A stretch of DNA of 64,000 bases from Myxococcota bacterium (lineage in GTDB: Bacteria; Myxococcota_A; Polyangia; Polyangiales; Houyiibacteriaceae). The DNA lies in NCBI GenBank assembly GCA_028284955.1, contig JANQQS010000022.1:1-64000 (forward strand), in the 5' to 3' direction. Positions 26,729-34,264 of the stretch are shown piece by piece. Each line of letters begins with the position of its first letter. Within the stretch, counting starts at the first letter, position 1. Made by a program: the position numbers and the translations under genes. The notes beneath the pieces were generated by a model. That model did no database searches and had not been told where the DNA came from. It worked only from the letters and a program-made list of their open reading frames with translations.

Positions 26729-27039
26729 CTACCGTGATGAATGTGCAATCAGACCGATGAACGTGCAATCAGACTCGTGAAGCGCACTCTGGAACGGCGC
26801 GTTTCGCACGGGTGCGTTTGAGGAACCTGCGGTGGTGTTTCCGATGAACGAGCGGCTGCTCTCCACGAACTCGCCGTTGCACACCCGCTCTTCTGCAGAA
26901 CCACCGTCCGCCATGCCTGTTTCTGCCGGCAAGTTTGTGGTCAGGGTGCGGATGCCAGCGCAATCGGTGGCAGACGCGAACAACAGCGCAAGAACGAGAA
27001 AACGAAGGCCAGCCCCGAGGGCGATGGGATAGTGTTCAC
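26729..27039 (-). pseudogene. small lipoprotein gene with probable frameshift
   Basis: A GTG at 27039 overlaps the stop of the preceding gene (GTGA) and starts MNTIPSPS, but this frame stops after 32 residues. In the next frame the sequence LRFLVLALLFASATDC followed by 65 hydrophilic residues is a good signal peptide plus lipobox, yet has no start codon of its own. One missing C in the run ATCCCATC near 27026 would join the two. Two similar repeats of about 18 bases (GTGCAATCAGAC) close the frame. It is either a pseudogene or a phase-variable tract. Confidence 0.4.
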
Positions 27040-28091
27040 TCCATCTTCAAAACTTCGGGGCAGTCGTTTTCGATCATCGCGCACACATTCGGCCGGTTGA
27101 GGAAGTCGGCGATCTTTTGTCGCTGCGCTTCATCGACTCCGTTAATTTCAGCGGTCGACCACGGAACGCCTGATAGAATTTTGTCTATAACGATGACCAG
27201 CGCGGATCCATCACCCCTCACTCGCCTGATCCGCGCATCGAGCGCGGGCCTGTGGGGCAAATTTGCTATGCATGCCAAAGCTGCTTGCAATGCTCTTGGG
27301 CTGGATGTCTTAGAGAACTTGCAGTTGCCTGAGCCGTAACCCGCATTCTGTATCATTGCATCGCGCATTCCTTCTGATATCGGCGGAACGTCATGGTACA
27401 CGGCGTAGGTGTCCGCTGCGCTGAGACCCGTGACGAGAGGTCCGACGTCAGTAGAGTCCCGACGAGTCGGTTTCGCGTTTTCTGCCATGAACGCGAGCAT
27501 CTGCATGGTTGCGACAAACTGCTCCAAGTTCAGCTGTTTGTATTCAGCATGTTCGCTCCAAATCAGATCTGCTGAGTTGCCGAATTGTGCATTGAGTTGG
27601 TGAATCATAAGTTCGCTGGTCTTGAACTTCGGCAACGCCTTGAGTCGCGTCAAGTAGCGCTGGAGAGAGGCCTTATCCAACTTGATTGTCGCGCGCGCCA
27701 AGCTCAGCCAAGCCAATCGGCGAATGTTTTGTGAGTACACCGCGAGCCGAAAGGCACGAATCACTGGTCGGAGCACAGCAGCCTCCCAGATGGCCACTGC
27801 AGCCGCCGATAAACCGAGCACTGCAGCCGCGGATCCAATGGCTGCGGTCCATTTAAAGGCTACCGGGAGGGCTTGGGGCGCGGCCGTCTTGGCTTGAAAG
27901 AGCAGCGGAGCTGCAGCGCCCGGGTTGCCCACTAGCTTTTCCACGTTTTCCTCTGCCGCATCCTCAGGGGTGGAGGCCGCACACCCGGGGGCGACGCTCG
28001 CTCCCAACAGAGCGAGAACACACAGCCATGAAACATGTTTCGAACGGAAAGACCGAGGGGCTACTGCGGTCACAAACATCTTGAACAACAC
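27036..28091 (-). CDS. lipoprotein with internal hydrophobic segment, unknown function
   Basis: A 351-residue protein. The GTG at 28091 follows AAAGGA. The signal ends LLGASVAPGC with Cys at 37. A strongly hydrophobic Ala-rich stretch at about 80-110 (IGSAAAVLGLSAAAVAIWEA) may be a second membrane segment. The remainder is helical with four Cys near the C-terminus. No family is recognised. Confidence 0.7.
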   Translation of the reverse strand: MLFKMFVTAVAPRSFRSKHVSWLCVLALLGASVAPGCAASTPEDAAEENVEKLVGNPGAAAPLLFQAKTAAPQALPVAFKWTAAIGSAAAVLGLSAAAVAIWEAAVLRPVIRAFRLAVYSQNIRRLAWLSLARATIKLDKASLQRYLTRLKALPKFKTSELMIHQLNAQFGNSADLIWSEHAEYKQLNLEQFVATMQMLAFMAENAKPTRRDSTDVGPLVTGLSAADTYAVYHDVPPISEGMRDAMIQNAGYGSGNCKFSKTSSPRALQAALACIANLPHRPALDARIRRVRGDGSALVIVIDKILSGVPWSTAEINGVDEAQRQKIADFLNRPNVCAMIENDCPEVLKME

Positions 28092-28350
28092 AACTCGGTC
28101 CTTTCTCTATCCAGCCAGTCTTATTCGCGCCTTACCCAAGCACGACTCGTGCCACGTTGTCGCGGTGTCCCCGATCGCGGCTACCCCGACATGCGCGTCC
28201 GTCGTTGTTTCGGGCGCGCCAGTACGATCGATTGCAGTTTCCCACACGGTATGACGTAAAACGATTCCCTGTGCAGCTACTTAAGTGTAGTGGGCCGGGG
28301 TAAGCGATCGCTCCGGGGGTCACCCAAGTGATCGCCCCCGGTTCATCCAA

Positions 28351-28632
28351 AGTGATCGCGCAAGTTACGCGGTTGCTCGAGATATCCTCGAATACGGCGT
28401 CGCTGTCCACGGCCGCTACTTTTCGGTTTTGGCCGCAGTTGCCGCCGACCCCGCCACAGTGATGGTCAAGGTGGCTGCTGACCCCAAGTGGGCGTGAAGT
28501 CCAGACGTTGCATCGATCGTCTTGGTCGGCGTCGGCGAATCGTTGACGCCGGCTATCGTTGGTTTCACGCTGATCGCTTTGACGTGGTTCTTGCTGGCGG
28601 TCGGCTTTCGGCGCGACGTACGAGGCGTGTAG
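28351..28632 (+). pseudogene. possible decayed membrane-protein fragment
   Basis: One continuous frame of 94 codons, interrupted only by TGA at 28495, encodes a plausible membrane segment after the stop: ASIVLVGVGESLTPAIVGFT, then ALTWFLLAVGFRRD. The part before reads ARDILEYGVAVHGRYFSVLA. The ending is reminiscent of MotA/TolQ/ExbB proton-channel proteins, but this is weak. No start codon or ribosome site is evident. The preceding bases 28092-28350 contain two AAGTGATCGC repeats (about 28325 and 28350) and no gene. Confidence 0.3.
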
Positions 28633-28672
28633 TTCCTTCGCTCTTCTATTGGATTGTGTTTCGGTATGCGTT

Positions 28673-29764
28673 TCAGAACGCTTGTATGCCCAGTCTGACA
28701 AAAGGTCTGGCTACCCAAGGCGCTACCACCACGATGTCGTCCACCAGCCATTGGGATCGCAAAAAGTATATGTCCACGCCGCTTTCTGCGTAGATGGCAA
28801 GATCATCCAGAAGGGGATGAGAGAGACGCAGGGATGGTGAAACAAAGCCGTCTACCATGATGCGCGCGCTGTCTTGGTGAGAGGGGACCGCGTTGATGAA
28901 CGGAAAGACGAAGTCGATCCCAAGCGAAGCTCGGAACGCGATACGTGGTCGTCCCCCACCCAGAGAGACTCCTGCCTGAGTGCTCAATCGGTCGAGACGG
29001 CCCGCGATAGACTCATGGTTGATCTGCGAACCAAAATGGTAGGCGACCTCAACAAAGCCGAGAAACGCATCGTTTCGATGCGGTGCGAACAATGCGCCGA
29101 TGCGAGGGCCGTGCTCCCATAGTCCGCGGCCTGAAGCGACTCCATCGTACCCGAGCGAGGCCATGACGTCGATGCCTCGAGCGGGCTTCTGAGGAAGGGG
29201 CCTTTCGTTTTGGGCGGGCGTTGGTTCCGACTCCGGAGTGGATGTAGAGTCGTTCGATTGCGTCTCGCTCTGCTCCTTCGTGTCACCTTGTTGTGTCGCT
29301 GTGTCACCTTGCTGTGTCGCATTGCGCACGTCCGCGAGCGCATCGTCTTGGGCGGTGCCGATCGCCATGCCGTGCTGCAGCGCATGCAAAGACGAGGAGA
29401 TTGCGTGCAGTAGCTCCTCTTGAAGAACCTCTGCTTCATCTGTTCTATCGAATCGACGGACAAGTATGCGTTCTCGGTGGTCGTCTGCGATGATGAGAAG
29501 CGCCGTTCCCGCGCGAGTCTTGTCGACAAATATGCGTGCCAGTCCAGCTTGGGTCGGTTTTTCGATCACCTGGGCGAACGTCACTTTGCGAACGCTGTGG
29601 GTCGCCATCGTGTACTGATGGTCGAAAAGGTCGTGAAGGGCGTGTTCTAGCGATCCTTCGTCTCCCGCGATTGCGACCGTGACCTTCGGCGATTGTGCTT
29701 TCGCAGACGAAGCCCACAAGCATCCTCCGAGCACCGCGAGCGTAGCGAGTGTGCGTTTGGTCAC
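28673..29764 (-). CDS. exported protein with outer-membrane beta-barrel-like C-terminal half
   Basis: A 363-residue protein divergent from the sigma-factor operon. A GTG at 29764 gives MTKRTLATLAVLGG and a signal cut after SSAKA; a TTG at 29785 is also open. Residues to 160 form a soluble domain. A low-complexity linker holds two ATQQGDT repeats. The C-terminal 190 residues alternate hydrophobic and polar residues and end in an aromatic residue (RLGIQAF), as outer-membrane barrels do. It lies 87 bases from the sigma-factor start and may belong to the same regulon. Confidence 0.7.
   Translation of the reverse strand: MTKRTLATLAVLGGCLWASSAKAQSPKVTVAIAGDEGSLEHALHDLFDHQYTMATHSVRKVTFAQVIEKPTQAGLARIFVDKTRAGTALLIIADDHRERILVRRFDRTDEAEVLQEELLHAISSSLHALQHGMAIGTAQDDALADVRNATQQGDTATQQGDTKEQSETQSNDSTSTPESEPTPAQNERPLPQKPARGIDVMASLGYDGVASGRGLWEHGPRIGALFAPHRNDAFLGFVEVAYHFGSQINHESIAGRLDRLSTQAGVSLGGGRPRIAFRASLGIDFVFPFINAVPSHQDSARIMVDGFVSPSLRLSHPLLDDLAIYAESGVDIYFLRSQWLVDDIVVVAPWVARPFVRLGIQAF
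29281..29322 (-). repeat. 21-bp tandem repeat in the linker of the barrel-like protein
   Basis: Two units of 21 bases (29281-29301 and 29302-29322) encode ATQQGDT twice. The repeat is in frame, as in several other genes of the window. Confidence 0.85.
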
Positions 29765-29815
29765 ATTCAGTGCGCCAGAAGCCAATCGAGCGAAATGGGT
29801 TTTTTAGGGATGATA

Positions 29816-29844
29816 TGATCGATCGGGGTCGGTCATTCCGACTC
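29816..29844 (+). promoter_or_regulatory. shared element upstream of the ECF sigma gene
   Basis: TGATCG at 29816-29821, nine bases, then GGTCATTCCGACTC at 29831-29844, ending seven bases before the ATG. The same two blocks with the same 9- and 7-base spacings occur before the cytochrome gene at 34265. This is a strong candidate for a common promoter, operator or leader element of this regulon. Confidence 0.65.
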
Positions 29845-29851
29845 TAAGGTT

Positions 29852-30466
29852 ATGGTAGTGAATCGGCAGCCTCGGCGCGACTCTTTGTGTGAGGAAGAGG
29901 ATGATTTCGCGTCACTCGTCGAGGCAACAGTCGACGGAGATCGTCAAGCCGCCCGGGCTCTCTTTGATGCGATCGCACCCATTTTCCTGAAAGCGGCACG
30001 ACGTACGCTGGGCCGCGCTCATCCGGATATCGACGACTTCGTTCAGGACGCGAGCCTTCGATTTTTTCGTAGCCTTCCCGCGTTTCAAGGAGAGAGTCAT
30101 GTTCGACGCTACGCGTACCGTATCGCAGTCCATGCCTCTGCAGATTGGATTCGGAGCCGCCGGGCATTGAAGCGAGAGCGAGTGCGCGGCGAGATACCGG
30201 AAAGCGCGGCAACTGACGAGAACTCGCTCGACATCGTGAGACGCCGTCGCATCGGGCAGATGTTGGGTCGCTGTCTTCCCAAAGCGCAGCTCGATGCGTT
30301 TCTTTTTCGCAATATTCTCGGATGCACGCTCGACGAGGTGGCGGTCATGACTGGTGTTTCGACCAATACAGTGCGCAGCCGCCTGCGCATCGCCCGTGAC
30401 CATCTTCGGCGCGAACTTGAGAAAAATCCGGAGCTTGTGGCGCTCTTGGGAGAGAATCATGAGTGA
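29852..30466 (+). CDS. ECF-type RNA polymerase sigma factor
   Basis: A 204-residue sigma-70 family protein of ECF size. Region 2 includes ALFDAIAPIFLKAARRTLG and DIDDFVQDASLRFFRSLPAF. Region 4 is QLDAFLFRNILGCTLDEVA, followed by the recognition helix GVSTNTVRSRLRIARDHL. The gene overlaps the anti-sigma gene by eight bases, which couples their synthesis. The shared upstream element suggests that it controls both its own operon and the downstream cytochrome gene. Confidence 0.9.
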   Translation: MVVNRQPRRDSLCEEEDDFASLVEATVDGDRQAARALFDAIAPIFLKAARRTLGRAHPDIDDFVQDASLRFFRSLPAFQGESHVRRYAYRIAVHASADWIRSRRALKRERVRGEIPESAATDENSLDIVRRRRIGQMLGRCLPKAQLDAFLFRNILGCTLDEVAVMTGVSTNTVRSRLRIARDHLRRELEKNPELVALLGENHE

Positions 30467-31352
30467 ATTTCATCTTGATGCGTTGGTTGACGCCGACATC
30501 GAAGGAAGGCTCGATGCGGCCGGACGCGTGCGTCTGCAAGCGCACCAACGAAGTTGCTCGATATGCCAACTGGAGAGCTGCATTCGACAAGGAGGCGAGC
30601 GCGAGCCTGGCGATGAAGCACGCCTTGCAGTGATTTTTGAGTCGCTCGACCTGTCGTCGGTCGACATCGCAACGCCTGCGAGAACGGGCGAGACACGGAC
30701 CCGAAGTAGACTGCTGGGGATGCGTTTGGCGGTTGCTGCCGTATTGGTCGCGGTCACGAGCGTCACTGCGTTTGCGAGCGTGCAATGGGTAATCGCGCGG
30801 GTAGCGCGCGAGTCGCCGACGATCATCCATGAGCCGCCGGATGTTCTTCGCAAGCGAACTCAAAAACCACAAAGAGATAGGCCGACGCCGACTCTCGTGG
30901 CTCCACTTCCGGATCGTGCTCCGCCGACGGTGACACGACCAGCTCGACATCACGCCGTTTTCGACGGCGCAGAAACGTTTAAGAAAGCGAACCAAGCAAG
31001 GCGCAACGGACACCACGCAGAGGCGGTACGCCTCTATCGGAGGCTGTTGAGAAAGGAAGGAGGATCCTCTCGAGCTCAAATCGCACGGATGAGCTTGGGA
31101 GACCTCCTTCTCACAAAGTTTGGCGACTCGAGAGGTGCTCTGCGGCAGTTCGATGCCTACCTCAAACGACAACCGCGAGGTTCCCTTGCCGAAGAAGCGG
31201 TAGTGGGACGAGCTCGAGCGCTCTCAAGGCTCGGACGACAGAAGGAGGAGCGAGCGGCTTGGCGCCTTCTTCTTCGAAGATATCCGGATTCACTTCATGC
31301 CGCGCGGGCGATTCAGCGGCTTGAACAGATTGGCGATGGAGACCCACGATGA
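30459..31352 (+). CDS. ZAS-type anti-sigma factor with periplasmic TPR-like domain
   Basis: A 297-residue protein. The N-terminus has the zinc-binding anti-sigma motif H-x3-C-x2-C in AHQRSCSICQ at about residue 30. One membrane helix (LAVAAVLVAVTSVTAFASV) is at about 90-110. The periplasmic part is basic, then carries TPR-like helices (FKKANQARRNGHHAEAVRLY and ARALSRLGRQKEERAAW). Such proteins hold their sigma factor at the membrane until an envelope signal arrives. The ATG at 30459 lies within the sigma gene; its stop overlaps the start of the next gene (ATGA). Confidence 0.87.
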   Translation: MSEFHLDALVDADIEGRLDAAGRVRLQAHQRSCSICQLESCIRQGGEREPGDEARLAVIFESLDLSSVDIATPARTGETRTRSRLLGMRLAVAAVLVAVTSVTAFASVQWVIARVARESPTIIHEPPDVLRKRTQKPQRDRPTPTLVAPLPDRAPPTVTRPARHHAVFDGAETFKKANQARRNGHHAEAVRLYRRLLRKEGGSSRAQIARMSLGDLLLTKFGDSRGALRQFDAYLKRQPRGSLAEEAVVGRARALSRLGRQKEERAAWRLLLRRYPDSLHAARAIQRLEQIGDGDPR

Positions 31353-33043
31353 GCACGAACACCGCAGGAGTCATCAGGCTCATATGCACTTTGGGATACG
31401 GTACTCTTGGATACGGAGTTATTGGATACGGCGCCTTCGGGTGCACAGGTTCGAACATGGCCAATGACCGTGCGCAGAACTCGGGTTCACGCGTGCAGAC
31501 ATCCGCTTCCAACACGGATATCCCTGTTTCGTTCAATCGCATCCAACCTATCGTTTGTAAGGCTGCCGACCCATTTGAAGTCGATCATTGGGTGACGTCG
31601 GAAGCATCGAATGGACAAGGTTCTCTTCCGATGGTGCTGAGCAGGGCTGCGGACGGCGATGTGATCGGCTTTGATCCCGCGCTGTCGGGAAAGACTCTGG
31701 CATTCGAGGATACATTGCGCATCGACCGCGACGTGATTCTGGATGCGAGAATGGCGCCCGAAGTTCAGCTTGACGGGCAGAACAGAAGGCGAATCGCGGA
31801 AATCGCGCGCGGCAGAGACGTAGAAATCTACGGGCTTCGCTTCGTTCGAGGAACAGCGGAGGACGGACCAGGAGGCGCGATTCATGCGCTCCAGACCTCT
31901 CGGCTAGTGCTCGAGTCCTGTGATTTCGAAGACAATCGAGCCGCCATCGGTGGCGCGGTGCGGGCAGGTTTTGAAGTCTATCTAGAGGTTCGCGACTGTC
32001 GCTTCCGTCGAAACGATGGATCGATCGACGACAATGGGTTCAGCGCTGGTGCGATCGCAACCAACGGCTCGGGTGAGCTGCACATATCAGCTTCCGTTTT
32101 TGAAACAAACACAGGCTACAACGGTGGCGCAGTGTACAACCTGCTTGGCAAGCTTTCTATTGACGACTCGGTGTTCGTGAACAACCGCTCCACCCACGCT
32201 GGTGGAGCCGTATTTTCGGATGGCGCAGAAGGCGGCGGACCAAAACAAACCGAAGGTGGCCACATGGTCATTCGACGAAGCCACTTCGAGAACAATGAAA
32301 CCGTGCTCGAAGGAGGCGCAGCTCTCCTTTGGTTGTACGGAGATGATTCGCTCTTGATTGAGGACTCCGTCTTCCTGCGCAACGCTGTTCGACGAAACGA
32401 AGATGGAAAAGCACGCGGCGGAGCCATACGCAGCCGCGGTCGAATCCGCATACGAAGGAGCGCGTTTGTAGACAACGAGTCGGACCGTCAGGGCGGTGCG
32501 CTGTGGCTGGATGGACGCGGGCCAATCAGCTTTGAAAACACCCTCTTTGATAGCAACCGCGCTCTAGGTGATGCGGGGGGTGCGCTCCGGATTCAAACGG
32601 AAGGCACCATCGACATTCGCGCGTCCACGATCGTGCACAACCAGGCGGGCAAGGTCAGCGGTGGGCTTTGGTATCCACGGACTGCGAACGTCCGTCTCGC
32701 AGACTCGATCGTTGCGTTCAACGTTGCGGGGTCAGCGGGCAGGCTCGACCAACGCGCTTTTCCGCTGGAAGATCTCGGCGGCAATTTGGAGTTTCCGAAC
32801 CCTTCGCGGAATGATCGAAGAGTAGCCGAGTCGAGCATCATCGAGGATCCAAAGCTGCTGGAAGGCGTATTGGAGAGGAATATGTGGGTGAGGCCATTGG
32901 CGCCAGATAGCCCCGCGGTCGATGCGCTCGATGCACGTCGCAACCAGTACGACCAACGCGGTGCGCTCCGCGTTGGCGAACGAGATATCGGCGCCTACGA
33001 AATCGGAGCGGAGACGCCGATGCAGAGTTGTGATTCCCGCTGA
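31349..33043 (+). CDS. right-handed beta-helix lipoprotein
   Basis: A 564-residue lipoprotein coupled by a four-base overlap to the anti-sigma gene. The signal region holds three G-Y-G-containing 15-bp repeats and ends in GAFGC. The body is a series of parallel beta-helix coils with G-G-A/G-x and F-x-x-N/D-x-A patterns (FEDNRAAIGGAVRAG, FVNNRSTHAGGAVFSDG, FVDNESDRQGGALWLDG). The end (DIGAYEIG) is the usual end of CSLREA/choice-of-anchor beta-helix proteins. A paralogue is at 53089-54822. Confidence 0.87.
   Translation: MSTNTAGVIRLICTLGYGTLGYGVIGYGAFGCTGSNMANDRAQNSGSRVQTSASNTDIPVSFNRIQPIVCKAADPFEVDHWVTSEASNGQGSLPMVLSRAADGDVIGFDPALSGKTLAFEDTLRIDRDVILDARMAPEVQLDGQNRRRIAEIARGRDVEIYGLRFVRGTAEDGPGGAIHALQTSRLVLESCDFEDNRAAIGGAVRAGFEVYLEVRDCRFRRNDGSIDDNGFSAGAIATNGSGELHISASVFETNTGYNGGAVYNLLGKLSIDDSVFVNNRSTHAGGAVFSDGAEGGGPKQTEGGHMVIRRSHFENNETVLEGGAALLWLYGDDSLLIEDSVFLRNAVRRNEDGKARGGAIRSRGRIRIRRSAFVDNESDRQGGALWLDGRGPISFENTLFDSNRALGDAGGALRIQTEGTIDIRASTIVHNQAGKVSGGLWYPRTANVRLADSIVAFNVAGSAGRLDQRAFPLEDLGGNLEFPNPSRNDRRVAESSIIEDPKLLEGVLERNMWVRPLAPDSPAVDALDARRNQYDQRGALRVGERDIGAYEIGAETPMQSCDSR
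31391..31435 (+). repeat. three imperfect 15-bp repeats in a signal peptide
   Basis: Units at 31391-31405, 31406-31420 and 31421-31435 each encode L/I-G-Y-G plus one residue. They lie in the hydrophobic core, directly before the lipobox. Confidence 0.85.
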
Positions 33044-33070
33044 CACGCAGAACCAGGTATTCTGGTTACG

Positions 33071-34231
33071 ATGACGCCCGCGTTCATGCCCGCCTCAATG
33101 CACAGGGTGGCGGGAGCCCTTGTCGTTGCGATGTTGGTGACCAGCGGCTGCGTCCGAGAACAGACTTTGGCCCGCGCGCGGGAGCGATGTCTCGAATCAA
33201 ACGCGACCGTAGTCGCCCAGCACACTTTGGCGCGCCTGCGCGCGCTGTTGCCAGAGCCCTCTGGTTACACCCTTGTCTACAACGAGGGCCGATACCTAAA
33301 CGTGTTGTCGCTCGACGAGCTAGGGTCCGCACGCTCGACGCCGCAGAGAATCGGTGCGTCCAAGCAGTTTCCCGACGCTCAGGTCGTTGCTGTGCTAAAC
33401 GTCACTGTGCCAAACGTCACTGTGCCAAACGTCACTGTGCCAAACGGGTATCGAGTCGTGTTCAGTCGAGACAGCGAGGACATATCTCAACTCTTCTCCG
33501 GGCAGTTGTCCGATCGTATTCCGGAAGAAGGCGACAGCGCACTCGTGGATGTTGCCCAGCTTACCTTTGCATCCGAAGATGCACGCAACCCTCTTGTTCT
33601 TGCCGACGAAGCGCTCGGGAGTTGGATTGCGTGGCGCGCTGATTCCGCGGTGATGCTGGGCTCGTGGACCGACGACTCGCTTCAAACGGTCACTTCCTTC
33701 GAAGTGGAAGCGAGCGACGTCGAACTACTTGCCTTCGCGCTGGATGCAGGAATCGTGATCTTCGTGCGAGATGGAGAAGATCTGGCGCTGCACCACTACG
33801 ATCCGACGAGCGGCGCGTCGACCACGGATCGGTGGTCGGTCGGCCCAATGCTTCGAAGCTCCGAAGGAACAACCCTTGCCGCACTTACGCGAGGCCCAGA
33901 GCCAAGCGTCGTTTGGTACTCGGGCGCAGCGTTTGAGGTGCGCAGAGTCGAAGGTGGTCGTGTGCAAGATTCCGTCGCGTCGATTCCATACACTAAGGCA
34001 CCTTTGCATCTCGCGGCAGCCATGCTTTCCGCGAGACAAACGAGTTTGGCGCTGGTTGCAACCGACGGAACGGTCGAGCTTGCACGCGTGGGAGAAGAGA
34101 AAACGACCGTGGTGGCTGCTGCGGGAGGGCTCCAGACGCGGGCGAGCGCGCTCGGCAGTGGAACCTTGCTCGCCGCTGAGCTCAGAGACTCGCGGCGCGT
34201 CGAATTGCGTCGTGTTTGCGAAAACGAGTGA
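33071..34231 (+). CDS. lipoprotein of the ECF operon, beta-propeller-like
   Basis: A 386-residue lipoprotein (signal ending AMLVTSGC) 27 bases after the beta-helix gene, so in the same operon. It contains three in-frame NVTVP repeats encoded by a perfect 15-bp tandem. The body is rich in beta-strand with regular spacing, suggesting a propeller, but no known family is recognised. The last codons overlap the TGATCG block of the element upstream of the cytochrome gene. Confidence 0.75.
   Translation: MTPAFMPASMHRVAGALVVAMLVTSGCVREQTLARARERCLESNATVVAQHTLARLRALLPEPSGYTLVYNEGRYLNVLSLDELGSARSTPQRIGASKQFPDAQVVAVLNVTVPNVTVPNVTVPNGYRVVFSRDSEDISQLFSGQLSDRIPEEGDSALVDVAQLTFASEDARNPLVLADEALGSWIAWRADSAVMLGSWTDDSLQTVTSFEVEASDVELLAFALDAGIVIFVRDGEDLALHHYDPTSGASTTDRWSVGPMLRSSEGTTLAALTRGPEPSVVWYSGAAFEVRRVEGGRVQDSVASIPYTKAPLHLAAAMLSARQTSLALVATDGTVELARVGEEKTTVVAAAGGLQTRASALGSGTLLAAELRDSRRVELRRVCENE
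33397..33441 (+). repeat. three perfect 15-bp tandem repeats (NVTVP)
   Basis: The unit AAACGTCACTGTGCC is present three times without mismatch (33397-33411, 33412-33426, 33427-33441) within the lipoprotein gene. Copy-number change would stay in frame. Confidence 0.95.
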
Positions 34232-34257
34232 TCGCTTTTTGAAGGTCATTCCGACTC
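34229..34257 (+). promoter_or_regulatory. shared element upstream of the cytochrome gene
   Basis: TGATCG at 34229-34234, nine bases, and GGTCATTCCGACTC at 34244-34257, seven bases before the ATG at 34265. This matches the arrangement upstream of the ECF sigma gene. It implies that the cytochrome gene has its own start signal, although it follows the operon closely. Confidence 0.65.
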
Positions 34258-34264
34258 AGAGTGT

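Noticed and set aside
28132-28701. A 189-residue minus-strand frame
   Set aside because: Composition is random, it overlaps the barrel-like gene and the membrane fragment on the other strand, and it has no ribosome site.
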